From Pseudochelatococcus lubricantis (GTDB lineage Bacteria > Pseudomonadota > Alphaproteobacteria > Rhizobiales > Beijerinckiaceae): DNA of 64,000 nucleotides. The stretch lies in the NCBI RefSeq assembly GCF_042432495.1, contig NZ_JBHLXC010000002.1, forward strand, positions 496,001 to 560,000, read 5' to 3'. A program made the translations under genes and the position numbers. The notes beneath the pieces were generated by a model, which was not told where the DNA came from, did not search any database, and saw only the letters and a list, made by a program, of their open reading frames with translations. Below are positions 1 through 8,313 of the stretch, piece by piece. Position 1 is the first letter of the stretch. The number at the start of each line of letters is the position of its first letter.

Positions 1-834
1 TTCTACAAATCGGCCTTCGAGGGCGCCTCCCTGCGCGCTGCGCGCAACCCGCGTGACGGCGCGGCGATGACGCTGCTCGGCGAAATCTACGCCCAGGGGC
101 TCGGCGTGGCGAAGGATCTCACGCAGGCCACCGCGTGGTATCGGCGCGCCGACGCGGCGGGAGACCGCAACGGCACCTTCGCGCTCGCCATGTTGGCCGT
201 CGCTGAAAGCGCCGACGGCGCCGCAGCGGGCGCCGAGGAGAAACGCAAGGCCGCCGTCGCGCTGCTGGAGAAGGCTGCCGCCGCCGGCCATCCACTGGCG
301 GCCTACAATCTGGCGCTGTCACTGCTCGCCGCGCGCCGCGCCGACGACGTTTCGCGCGCCGTTTCCCTGCTGGAGAAGGCCGCCGCCGCCGAGGTGCCGG
401 ATGCGCAATACGCCCTCGCCGTCATGCTGCGCGAGGGCCAGGGCGTCGGCCGCGACGCCGCGCGCGCGGCGCAATGGATGGCGCGGGCGGCTGCCAACGG
501 CAACATCGCGGCGCAGGTGGAACTCGCGATCATGCTGTTCAACGGCAACGGCGTGGAGGTGAACGAGGAGCGCGCCGCGCGCCTGTTCGCCGTCGCCGCC
601 GCGCGCGGCAACGCCATTGCCCAGAACAGGCTGGCGCGCATTCTCGTCGCCGGCCGGGGCCTGCCGAAGGACCTCGTGCAGGCAGCGGCCTGGCACCTGA
701 TGGCCTCCGCGCAGGGGCGCACGGATACATGGCTCGACACGGCGCTGAAGAACCTCACGCCCGAAGAGCGAAAACGGGCCGAGCTGCTGGCGCGCGAGCG
801 CACGGACGACATCAACTTCGGGCTGGCGCCATAG
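1..834 (+). CDS. Sel1-repeat (TPR-like) protein, 5' truncated by window edge
   Basis: The reading frame is open from base 1 through the first internal ATG at 67, so the gene starts outside the window. The visible 277 residues are tandem Sel1-like repeats of about 36 residues, recognisable from recurring LG.xYxxGxGVxxD...A..W...AA..G patterns (for example EIYAQGLGVAKD, MLREGQGVGRD, MLFNGNGVEVN). Sel1 repeats form alpha-solenoids that scaffold protein interactions, often in the envelope or in signalling. No catalytic domain is visible. The next gene is co-directional after about 140 bp. The family is clear; the cellular role is not. Confidence 0.85.
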   Translation, partial: FYKSAFEGASLRAARNPRDGAAMTLLGEIYAQGLGVAKDLTQATAWYRRADAAGDRNGTFALAMLAVAESADGAAAGAEEKRKAAVALLEKAAAAGHPLAAYNLALSLLAARRADDVSRAVSLLEKAAAAEVPDAQYALAVMLREGQGVGRDAARAAQWMARAAANGNIAAQVELAIMLFNGNGVEVNEERAARLFAVAAARGNAIAQNRLARILVAGRGLPKDLVQAAAWHLMASAQGRTDTWLDTALKNLTPEERKRAELLARERTDDINFGLAP

Positions 835-976
835 GAGCGGGCACGGCGGCCCGGTGAAACATACCTTGACGCCGCGGCTGCTTGCGGGCAGATAACGGCA
901 CACGCTTCCGTTATCCGTCATTCGCCATCCGTTCCGGAGCTGGCGTTCATTCGGCTTGTCCCACAGGCAATTCAAC

Positions 977-1771
977 ATGATTCGCTCCCCCCTCATCACC
1001 GTCATGACCGATGCCGTCATGAAGGCCGCCCGCTCACTGAAACGCGACTTCGGCGAACTGGAGGCGTTGCAGGTTTCCCTGAAGGGGCCGGGCGACTTCG
1101 TTTCCGCCGCCGACAAAAAGGCCGAGACCGTCCTGCGCGAGGCGCTGGAAAAGGTCCGCCCCGGCTACGGCTTCGTGCTGGAGGAAGGCGGCATCGTGCC
1201 GGGCACCGATACGACCCATCGCTGGCACATCGATCCGCTCGACGGCACCACGAACTTCCTGCACGGCATTCCCCATTTCGCCATCTCCGTGGGACTGGAG
1301 CGGCAGGGGCAGATTGTCGCCGGCATTATCTACGACCCGATCAAGGACGAGCTGTTCGTCGCGGAAAAGGGCGCCGGCGCCTATCTCAACAACCGCCGCA
1401 TCCGCGTTTCCGCGCGCCGCGACATGGCGAGCGCCGTTATCGCGACCGGCATTCCCCATCTCGGCAAGGGCGGACACCCCGCTTTCATCCGTGAACTCGC
1501 GGCGGTGACCGTTCGCACGGCCGGCGTGCGCCGCATGGGGGCGGCGGCGCTCGATCTCGCCTATGTCGCAAGCGGCCGCTACGACGGCTATTGGGAACGG
1601 GGCGTCAACAGCTGGGATATCGCCGCCGGCATCGTGCTGCTGCGCGAGGCGGGCGGCTTCATCGCGGATGCCGACGGCGGCGACAACCCGCTGGAAACCG
1701 GCACCGTCGTCTGCGGCAACGAAGTGATCCAGCGGGAGTTGCTCGGGCTACTGCGCAGCGCCAAGGCCTGA
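977..1771 (+). CDS. suhB: Inositol-1-monophosphatase family protein (SuhB-like)
   Basis: A 264-residue Mg2+-dependent phosphatase of the inositol monophosphatase/SuhB family. The metal-binding DPLDGTTN motif lies near residues 85-92, preceded by an EEGG segment. The second signature, WDIAAG, lies near residue 213. I chose ATG 977 (MIRSPL) over the in-frame ATG at 956 because alphaproteobacterial SuhB proteins begin with this kind of sequence. Family members hydrolyse inositol phosphate, and in E. coli SuhB also takes part in ribosomal RNA antitermination. The length matches the family norm (about 260-270 residues). The neighbouring minus-strand gene is convergent, one base away. Confidence 0.9.
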   Translation: MIRSPLITVMTDAVMKAARSLKRDFGELEALQVSLKGPGDFVSAADKKAETVLREALEKVRPGYGFVLEEGGIVPGTDTTHRWHIDPLDGTTNFLHGIPHFAISVGLERQGQIVAGIIYDPIKDELFVAEKGAGAYLNNRRIRVSARRDMASAVIATGIPHLGKGGHPAFIRELAAVTVRTAGVRRMGAAALDLAYVASGRYDGYWERGVNSWDIAAGIVLLREAGGFIADADGGDNPLETGTVVCGNEVIQRELLGLLRSAKA

Positions 1772-1772
1772 C

Positions 1773-2492
1773 TCACGGGAATCGGCCGCCGCCGGGCAGG
1801 AGCACCTTGCCGAGCAGCCTCTCGGCTTGCTCCCGAAATTCACTGCGGCCGAGAGCGAGCGCGCTGCGCAGCTTCAACGTCGCCCACATGCTGCTCCCCT
1901 TCAGGTCCACGTGCACCTGCGCGGTCGAGACGGGCGATCTCGTATCGGAAAACTGGAACCTGACCTGCCCGGTGAGGTTCTCCAGCATCTCGATGTACTC
2001 GCCGGCTCTGGCCGTGACATCGAATGTGATGGTGTTCCCGTCCTCGCTCTGCTTCACGGCCAGTTCGGGCAGCGAAGTGTAATCGCGGCTGAATATGATC
2101 TCCCGCTTGACGAGGCTGAAGACCACTGCCTGAAACCCGGCACGGGCGGCTTTCTTCTCGGACGCGCTCAGGCTTCGTCCGAGATCGAATTCGAGATAGC
2201 ATCTGGACTGCGGCTTCTGCACAGACGTGATTCTGATCGGTCCACGCGCCGTATTGAACTGCTCGGGCAGCGGCCGTGAGACGCCCGACAAGGCCGGCCG
2301 CCGCGAGGAGCCCATGCCGTCCGGAACAGGATTGGTTTCCCATTCGACACATCGACCCGCAAGAGGCCTGTCCGCAACGGCGAGACCGGTACCCGGAATA
2401 CCCCGCCGAATTGATTCATAGTCGGCTGTATCTTCAAAATCCCCACGCTTTGCATAAATATATCCAAAACTTACAGACGAAATATGAGACAT
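1773..2492 (-). CDS. Hypothetical protein
   Basis: A 239-residue reading frame convergent with suhB. I do not recognise a family. The C-terminal two thirds look like a real globular protein with alternating strand-like segments (for example ITFDVTARAGEYIEML and AQVHVDLKGSSMWATLKL), while the N-terminal 60 residues are low in hydrophobics and could be over-extended. No signal peptide or membrane segment is evident. The upstream DNA turns AT-rich immediately outside the start, consistent with a promoter there. The start codon is uncertain. It is kept as coding because no better frame covers this stretch. Confidence 0.55.
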   Translation of the reverse strand: MSHISSVSFGYIYAKRGDFEDTADYESIRRGIPGTGLAVADRPLAGRCVEWETNPVPDGMGSSRRPALSGVSRPLPEQFNTARGPIRITSVQKPQSRCYLEFDLGRSLSASEKKAARAGFQAVVFSLVKREIIFSRDYTSLPELAVKQSEDGNTITFDVTARAGEYIEMLENLTGQVRFQFSDTRSPVSTAQVHVDLKGSSMWATLKLRSALALGRSEFREQAERLLGKVLLPGGGRFP

Positions 2493-2796
2493 ATACTGCT
2501 ATCCTGATGTTTCAAAGAAGACGAAAATTATAAAAATAAACAGCGTTTTATTTTTAATATTATCAATTTTTACATCAAAATTTCGCATATATCCTTGCAA
2601 AAGTCAAATGTGTCGCCCCAGACCGTGGGCATTGCGACCTCCGGCGTCTTTCAGCCGATGCCCGGCAGGCCGCCGGGCAACCCGACTTCACGGGTTGCTG
2701 CCCCTGCCCGCGATTGTCATTGTCGTTTGGCATGTTTATCCTTAACTTCCGTCGCGATACCGCATTGCACAAACTGGAGCCCCGGGGGCCGAGACG
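2493..2796. other. Intergenic region with an AT-rich segment
   Basis: A 304-bp gap between divergent genes. Bases 2505-2600 are strongly AT-rich against a GC-rich background and probably hold the promoters for the hypothetical gene (minus) and the MotA-like operon (plus). I see no RNA gene or clear operator. Confidence 0.5.
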
Positions 2797-3813
2797 ATGA
2801 CGTTTGCCGCTCCGAAGTTGTCCGCGCCACGGATTTATCTCGTGCGCGCTGCCGTCTTCCTTATCCTTATCGGTTTTGTCGCGCTGGTGCTGCAACGGCG
2901 GATCGTCGAGGCCTTCATGGCCAATCCGGGCCTGAACGGGCTGATCATCGGCGTGCTGCTGGTCGGCATCGTGATGTCGCTGCGGGAGATGTGGCAACTG
3001 TTTCGCGAGGTAAACTGGGTCAATGCTTCGCAGCTGACGGGCGAGGGCGTGGCGATCGCCGCGCCCCCGGTGTTGCTCGCGCCCATGGCCGCCGTGTTCG
3101 GCGAACGGCTGGAGCGCGCCTCCGCCCCGACGCTGACGGTGCGCGCGCTGCTCGATTCACTTGCCGCGCGCCTCGACGAAAGCCGGGACATCGTGCGCTA
3201 CCTCGCCGGGCTTCTCGTGTTTCTCGGCCTGCTCGGCACCTTCTGGGGCCTGCTGGAGACGGTGAGTTCCATTGGCGGCGTCATTGGCTCTCTACGCACG
3301 GACGGCGACTCGGCCGTGCTGTTCGATGACCTGAAAACGGGGCTCTCGGCGCCTCTCGCCGGCATGGGCATCTCGTTCTCGTCATCCCTGTTCGGGCTTG
3401 CCGGCTCGCTGGTGCTCGGCTTTCTCGACCTGCAGACCGGCCAGGCGCAGAACCGTTTCTATACCGAGCTTGAGGATATCCTTGCCCGCTCAGTGGTGGA
3501 CCATCCGGCGCCGGAAGTCATCGTGCCCGCCGTTCCCGAGGCCGGCCGGCCGGTGCAGACGGCAGCTCCCCCGACGGCGGAACTGAGCGTCGCACTCGAC
3601 AGGCTCTCCGCGCTGGTGAGCGAAAACCAGGGCAACCGCGCCGCCACACAGGCGCTCGCCAATCTCGCCGAGGGCATCCAGTCGCTCGTGCAGCACATGC
3701 GCGGGGAGCAGCAGCTCATCCGCGACTGGGTCGAGGCGCAGGCCGACCAGCAGAGCGAGATCAAGCGGCTGCTCGAACGCCTCACCGCCCCCCCCTCCAG
3801 ACGGGTGGACTGA
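2797..3813 (+). CDS. MotA/TolQ/ExbB-family inner-membrane channel protein
   Basis: A 338-residue protein with hydrophobic segments near residues 13-32, 45-65, 140-160 and 190-215. The third and fourth contain the LGLLGTFWGLLET and AGMGISFSSSLFGL patterns typical of the MotA/TolQ/ExbB proton-channel fold. The C-terminal 110 residues are polar and probably cytoplasmic. It is followed after 3 bp by an OmpA-domain protein with one transmembrane helix and a coiled coil. Such pairs are known as proton-driven stator-like complexes. No flagellar gene is nearby, so a role in envelope mechanics is more likely than motility. Function is inferred from family and pairing. Confidence 0.8.
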   Translation: MTFAAPKLSAPRIYLVRAAVFLILIGFVALVLQRRIVEAFMANPGLNGLIIGVLLVGIVMSLREMWQLFREVNWVNASQLTGEGVAIAAPPVLLAPMAAVFGERLERASAPTLTVRALLDSLAARLDESRDIVRYLAGLLVFLGLLGTFWGLLETVSSIGGVIGSLRTDGDSAVLFDDLKTGLSAPLAGMGISFSSSLFGLAGSLVLGFLDLQTGQAQNRFYTELEDILARSVVDHPAPEVIVPAVPEAGRPVQTAAPPTAELSVALDRLSALVSENQGNRAATQALANLAEGIQSLVQHMRGEQQLIRDWVEAQADQQSEIKRLLERLTAPPSRRVD

Positions 3814-3816
3814 GCC

Positions 3817-4848
3817 ATGGCCCTGTCGCGCGGGCGCCGGGAAGCCCGGCGGATCGACTACTGGCCAGGGTTCGTGGATGCGCTGTCGACGCTCGTCCTG
3901 TCGATCGTATTCCTGCTATCGGTTTTCGTGCTGGGCCAGTTCTATCTCTCGCAGGAACTCTCTGGCAAGGACGAGGCGCTGCGCCGCCTCAACCAGCAGA
4001 TCGCCGAACTCACCGACCTGCTCGCCCTTGCCCGCTCCGAGAACCGGAACCTGCAGGACAATCTCTCCACCCTGCAATCGACGTTGCAGACGAGCGAGGC
4101 GGAGCAGAACCGTCTGCAGGGGCTGCTGACCGCCGGCACGGACGCGCGCTCGTCCGCCTCCAGCGAAATCGGGCGCCTGTCTTCCGCGCTCGCCAGCGAG
4201 AAGGAAATCTCGGGACGTGCACTGGCGCAGGTGGAATTGCTCAACCAGCAGCTCGCGGCCCTGCGCCGGCAGCTCGCCGCGCTGGAGGACGCGCTTTCCG
4301 CGTCCGAGGCGCGCGACCGGGAATCGCAGGCACGGATTGCCGATCTCGGCAGCCGCCTCAACGTCGCCCTCGCGCAGCGCGTGCAGGAACTCGCGCGCTA
4401 CCGCTCGGACTTCTTCGGCAGGCTGCGGCAGATTCTGGGCGAGCGGCAGGACATTCGCATCGTCGGCGACCGCTTCGTGTTCCAGTCCGAGGTGTTTTTC
4501 GACACCGGCGCGGCCGAACTGTTGCCGGAGGGTCAGCGCGAACTCGACAAGGTGGCGGACGCGCTGCTGGAACTCGTCGAGGAAATTCCGCCGGATATCC
4601 CGTGGGTGCTGCGCGTCGACGGCCATACCGACCGCAGGCCGCTCTCCGGCGCCGGCGCCTTCCGTTCCAACTGGGAGCTTTCGTCCGCCCGCGCGATCGC
4701 GGTGGTGCGCTACCTGCAGTCGCGCGGGCTGCCGCCGCAGCGGCTGCTCGCCGCAGGCTTTGCCGAGTACCAGCCGCTCGATCCCGGCGACGACGAGGAA
4801 GCCTTCAAGCGCAACCGGCGCATCGAACTCAAGCTGACCGAGCGATAG
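3817..4848 (+). CDS. OmpA/MotB-like peptidoglycan-binding protein with coiled coil
   Basis: A 343-residue protein with a single transmembrane helix near residues 24-46, a long coiled coil (about 50-190, repeated L/Q/E/R heptads) and a C-terminal OmpA-like peptidoglycan-binding domain (about 205-340). The OmpA domain is shown by DTGAAELLPEGQ, the RVDGHTDRRPL segment and the closing NRRIELKL motif. It lies 3 bp after the MotA/ExbB-like gene and presumably forms the force-transmitting arm of that complex, anchored to the cell wall. The domain order matches the MotB/TolR-like partners often annotated as flagellar motor or peptidoglycan-binding proteins in Rhizobiales. Confidence 0.82.
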   Translation: MALSRGRREARRIDYWPGFVDALSTLVLSIVFLLSVFVLGQFYLSQELSGKDEALRRLNQQIAELTDLLALARSENRNLQDNLSTLQSTLQTSEAEQNRLQGLLTAGTDARSSASSEIGRLSSALASEKEISGRALAQVELLNQQLAALRRQLAALEDALSASEARDRESQARIADLGSRLNVALAQRVQELARYRSDFFGRLRQILGERQDIRIVGDRFVFQSEVFFDTGAAELLPEGQRELDKVADALLELVEEIPPDIPWVLRVDGHTDRRPLSGAGAFRSNWELSSARAIAVVRYLQSRGLPPQRLLAAGFAEYQPLDPGDDEEAFKRNRRIELKLTER

Positions 4849-4850
4849 AA

Positions 4851-5741
4851 TTGGACAACGCGCCGCAACCGCTGTTCCTGCCCCGCACCAGCGTCCGCGT
4901 CGTCCGCTCGCCCTTCGACGGCTTCGCCTACCGCATCTTTCTGGCGCTGCCTGAGCAGGCGCCGCCGGCAGCCGGCTATCCCGCCATATTCCTGCTCGAC
5001 GCCAACGCCACCTTTCTGACCACCGTCGAGGCCGTGCGCATGCGCGCCGCGCGGCAGGATTCGACGGGCGTCGCGCCCGCTATCGTCATCGGCATCGGCT
5101 ACGACACCGATAATCCCTACGACCAGCACAGGCGTGTCCACGACTTCACCCTGCCGCATACGCGCGACCGGCCGCGCGGCAACGCCGGGCCGCGCCCGAC
5201 CGGCGGAGCGCAGACGCTGGCGCGGTTCATCGCCGAGGTGGTGCGCCCGCTCGTGGAGCGGGAGGCGCCGCTCGACCGCGCGCGCCAGGCCCTGTTCGGC
5301 CATTCGCTCGGCGCGTACTTTGTGCTTTCGCAATTGCTGCTCGATCCGGGCGCATTCGAGAGCTACGTGGCGATCAGCCCCTCGGTGTGGTGGGATGAAC
5401 CGTGGCTGCACGCCAACGTGCCGCTGCTGCCGGCACGGATCGGCGAGGAGCAGGCGCCGCGGCGCGCGCTGATCGCCGTGGGCGAGTACGAGCAGGCGCT
5501 TGCACCCTGGCAGCGGGCGCTGCCCGACACGGAGCGGATCGTTGCCCTGCGGCAGGAACGGGCCATGGTGGACCGCTCCCGCGATCTTGCCCGCCTGCTC
5601 GCAGCGCATGCGCCGGCGCGCCTCATCATGCGTTTCGAGGAGCTGGCCGGGGAAGATCATTCGTCTTCCGCGCTGACCGGCATCAGCCACGGCCTGCGGC
5701 TTGCGCTATGGGACGGCGCCGGGACGCTCCATAACGTATGA
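4851..5741 (+). CDS. Alpha/beta hydrolase, IroE/BesA-like putative siderophore esterase (COG2819)
   Basis: A 296-residue alpha/beta hydrolase with the nucleophile elbow G150-H151-S152-L-G. The ISPSVWW segment is typical of the COG2819/esterase D group that includes IroE and Fes-like enzymes, which cleave trilactone catecholate siderophores. No ATG fits the upstream limit, so TTG at 4851, two bases after the previous stop codon, is the most economical start. No signal peptide is evident, suggesting a cytoplasmic enzyme. An enterobactin-type biosynthesis cluster lies in the same window (23.8-33.5 kb), so release of iron from such a siderophore is a reasonable inference, but the gene is not in that operon. 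Confidence 0.75.
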   Translation: MDNAPQPLFLPRTSVRVVRSPFDGFAYRIFLALPEQAPPAAGYPAIFLLDANATFLTTVEAVRMRAARQDSTGVAPAIVIGIGYDTDNPYDQHRRVHDFTLPHTRDRPRGNAGPRPTGGAQTLARFIAEVVRPLVEREAPLDRARQALFGHSLGAYFVLSQLLLDPGAFESYVAISPSVWWDEPWLHANVPLLPARIGEEQAPRRALIAVGEYEQALAPWQRALPDTERIVALRQERAMVDRSRDLARLLAAHAPARLIMRFEELAGEDHSSSALTGISHGLRLALWDGAGTLHNV

Positions 5742-5853
5742 GAATCCCCGCTGGCAGGCTGCACGGGCTACGGAATCTAACGGCGAGTTCAGTTCCGTTT
5801 GCAGATTTTTTATATTGTTTTTCAGACGAATTTACAGCCGCTCGCCTGAGGGC

Positions 5854-6870
5854 TCAACCACTCTTTTCCGCCTGTTTCTGCCGGTAGCGCGCGTACAGGG
5901 TATCGAACTCCTGCTCCAGAAACACGCTGAATTCCGGCGCCGCCGCTTCGTCGACGACGAAGACCGTGCGATCCTTGCGGGACTCGATCCGCACCACCGC
6001 CCGCCCCTCCTGATCGCGCCAGATGCGCTCGGACGTTTTCTCGGCCACAGCCTTGTCCGCCAGCGCCGCGAACACCTGCGCAAAACGGGCATTGCTGTCC
6101 GCCTGCCGGAACTCTTCGCTTTCCAGCACGGACTTGAGCCGCCGGCTGGCGCCTGGACGCTTGAGGTTTTCGGCGAGCAGCAGCCAGCGTGCGCGGCCGA
6201 CGCGACCAGCCGGGCCAATGGCCTGCGCGACGTCCTCCGGAATGAGGCGCGCCACGGAAATATAGCGGCTGAGGTCTGCCTTGTCCGTCGACAATGCTGC
6301 GACGATGGTGGCGCGTTCGAAGCCGGCGTCCTCCAGCCGGCGGGCAAAGAGTGCCTTTTCGATATAAGAGAGATCGCGGCGTTCGAGGTTTTCCTTGCCC
6401 TGCGCGACCACCATCTCGGCGTCGGTCAACGGCCGCACGATCGCCTTGACGGAGATACCGAGCTGCTGCGCGGCGCGTAGACGCCGATGTCCGTAGGCCA
6501 CCTGATAGCGGCGCGGTGTCTGATCCTGATCGCGCGGGCGCACCAGAATCGGCACCTGCTGGCCGGAATCGCGGATGCTGGCCACGAGTTCGTCGAACGA
6601 CGGATCCACCTCCGGCTGCAAGCGGTCCGCCACCATGCCGCTGTCGACCAGCGCGGGATCGAGATTGACGACGACCGTCCCCTCCTCGATCTGCTCCTGC
6701 AACCGTGCCGCGTTACGCGCCCCCTCGGTGAGCTGCTGCAGCGACGCCCCCATGGCGGAGATCGCCCCGCTCCTGATGCGCTCCCGTTCCGCTTCGCCGA
6801 CGGGTGCCGCAGGCGGCGTGACGGCCTTTTTCTGCGTGAACAGGGCGGCGAGAGTGTCCTTGCGGCTCAT
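5854..6870 (-). CDS. repB: Plasmid partitioning protein RepB (ParB family)
   Basis: A 338-residue ParB/RepB protein. It has the N-terminal nuclease-like ParB fold with the YGHRRLRAA box, the KENLERRDLS box that follows it in the repABC subfamily, and a central helix-turn-helix (the DKADLSRYISVARLIP region). ATG 6870 is preferred to the TTG at 6888 because GAAGGAAG lies 5-12 bp upstream of it. RepB binds parS and, with RepA, segregates the replicon. The gene lies downstream of repA on the same strand. A perfect palindrome fitting the repABC parS consensus lies in the 71-bp spacer between them. Confidence 0.92.
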   Translation of the reverse strand: MSRKDTLAALFTQKKAVTPPAAPVGEAERERIRSGAISAMGASLQQLTEGARNAARLQEQIEEGTVVVNLDPALVDSGMVADRLQPEVDPSFDELVASIRDSGQQVPILVRPRDQDQTPRRYQVAYGHRRLRAAQQLGISVKAIVRPLTDAEMVVAQGKENLERRDLSYIEKALFARRLEDAGFERATIVAALSTDKADLSRYISVARLIPEDVAQAIGPAGRVGRARWLLLAENLKRPGASRRLKSVLESEEFRQADSNARFAQVFAALADKAVAEKTSERIWRDQEGRAVVRIESRKDRTVFVVDEAAAPEFSVFLEQEFDTLYARYRQKQAEKSG

Positions 6871-6910
6871 CGGTGCTTCCTTCTTCAATTTCCCGATCCG
6901 GTCCGTAGCC

Positions 6911-6928
6911 TGTTGGGAGCTCCCAACA
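6911..6928. promoter_or_regulatory. parS-like palindrome
   Basis: A perfect 18-bp palindrome whose core GTTGGGAGCTCCCAAC fits the repABC parS consensus GTTnnnnGCnnnnAAC. It sits in the repA-repB spacer and is probably a RepB-binding centromere site. Confidence 0.75.
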
Positions 6929-6941
6929 GAACGCCGCCGGA

Positions 6942-8165
6942 CTATGCCCCGCGCCCCCAGGCGCCCGCGATCAGCCGTTCGATTTCGCCATTCACCGCAT
7001 CGAGCGCTTCCATCGCCCGGTCGTAGGTGGAGCGCGTCAGGTTCTCGCGGCCGATCTCATAGAGCGTCTGCTTCGTCAGCCCCGCGTCGGAAACAGCCGC
7101 CGACTTGACCATGGGGTTGGTGAGTACGTGATCGCCGAACAGGTTGCGCAGCAACGCGACGACCTTGGTCTGCGGCCCGTCCTGCGGTTCGTACCGGGTG
7201 ATGAGGTAGCGGACGAAATCGTAGTCCAGCGACGCGCCGACGCCGCGCACCACCGTCAGCAGATCGTGCGTCATCAGCAGGAACTGGCTCATGGACGCGA
7301 TGTCGAGCATCTGCGGATGCACCGTGATGATCATCGCGGTGGCCGCGCACAGCCCGCTCAACGTGAGGAAGCCGAGATGCGGCGGGCAGTCGAGCACCAC
7401 AATGTCGTAACGGTCGGCCACGTCGTCCAGCGCACGGGCGATGCGGGTATAGAAAATTCCGTCCCCTCCCTGCGCGCCGGCGGCAAGCGCGCGCGGCGTG
7501 TCGTGCTCGAACTCCATCAGTTCGAGGTTGCCCGGCACGAGATCCAGCCCGTCGAAGTGCGTCTGGCGCACGACTTCACTCAGCGGGCGAATCTTGTCGT
7601 CGTACCGGATGGCCGCGTAAAGCGTGTCGTTGGCCTTGACGTCGATCTCCGGCATGACGCCGAGAAGCGCCGACAGGCTCGCCTGCGCGTCGAGGTCGAT
7701 GGCAAGCACCCGGTATCCGTGCAGCGCCAGATACTGCGCAAGATGCGCGGCCGTCGTCGTCTTGCCCGATCCACCCTTGAAGTTCGTCACCGCCACGACC
7801 TGCAGGTGGTCGCCCTCTCCACGGCGCGGCAGCAGCGCCTGCGTGTCCCTGCCACGCATGTTCCCCGCCAGCAGATGCCGCAGTTCGTTGATCTGCGACA
7901 GGGAATAGAGCCGGCGCCCGTTGCCCGACATCTCCGGCGCCGGCCCCTCATTGGCCAGCGACAGTTTGCGCAGCGTGGAATCGGACACTCCTATCAGGCG
8001 AGCAACCTCGCCGGAGGTGAAGCGCCGCAGCGTCTTGCGCGACGACGGCGGAAACAGGGCGTCGCTCAGCGCCTGCAACTGGCTGCTGAGCAATTCCGCA
8101 TGCTCGCCGATGGTGACGTCCACCGCCGTTTTGGCGGGACGCGGGAGAAGTTCGCTGGCTGTCAT
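6942..8165 (-). CDS. repA: Plasmid partitioning ATPase RepA (ParA family)
   Basis: A 407-residue ParA-type ATPase. An N-terminal helix-turn-helix (FTSGEVARLIGVSDSTLRKL) precedes the deviant Walker A motif FKGGSGKTTTAAHL. The second ParA motif (AIDLDAQASLS) and the Walker B-like VVLDCPPHLG follow. This domain order and the length of about 400 residues are typical of RepA in repABC replicons, where it drives partition and represses its own operon. ATG 8165 (MTASEL) is chosen over an upstream in-frame start at 8204. An inverted repeat at 8181-8196 lies just upstream and could be its operator. No repC follows repB. Confidence 0.92.
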   Translation of the reverse strand: MTASELLPRPAKTAVDVTIGEHAELLSSQLQALSDALFPPSSRKTLRRFTSGEVARLIGVSDSTLRKLSLANEGPAPEMSGNGRRLYSLSQINELRHLLAGNMRGRDTQALLPRRGEGDHLQVVAVTNFKGGSGKTTTAAHLAQYLALHGYRVLAIDLDAQASLSALLGVMPEIDVKANDTLYAAIRYDDKIRPLSEVVRQTHFDGLDLVPGNLELMEFEHDTPRALAAGAQGGDGIFYTRIARALDDVADRYDIVVLDCPPHLGFLTLSGLCAATAMIITVHPQMLDIASMSQFLLMTHDLLTVVRGVGASLDYDFVRYLITRYEPQDGPQTKVVALLRNLFGDHVLTNPMVKSAAVSDAGLTKQTLYEIGRENLTRSTYDRAMEALDAVNGEIERLIAGAWGRGA

Positions 8166-8180
8166 TTTGATTCCGTCGTC

Positions 8181-8196
8181 ACGGATTAATATCCGT
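8181..8196. promoter_or_regulatory. Candidate RepA operator (inverted repeat)
   Basis: Arms ACGGAT and ATCCGT separated by TAAT, 16 bp upstream of the repA start. RepA proteins of this family autorepress, so this is a plausible operator. Position is the only support. Confidence 0.4.
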
Positions 8197-8313
8197 ATCC
8201 GCAATTTCAGCGTGATGGTATCAGATCAACCACATAACGCAAGACACCTCGCGCCGACTTGCGCATTTCGGCGGGCTGCGCGCCGCCGTGCGATCATACC
8301 GGAAGGATGACTG

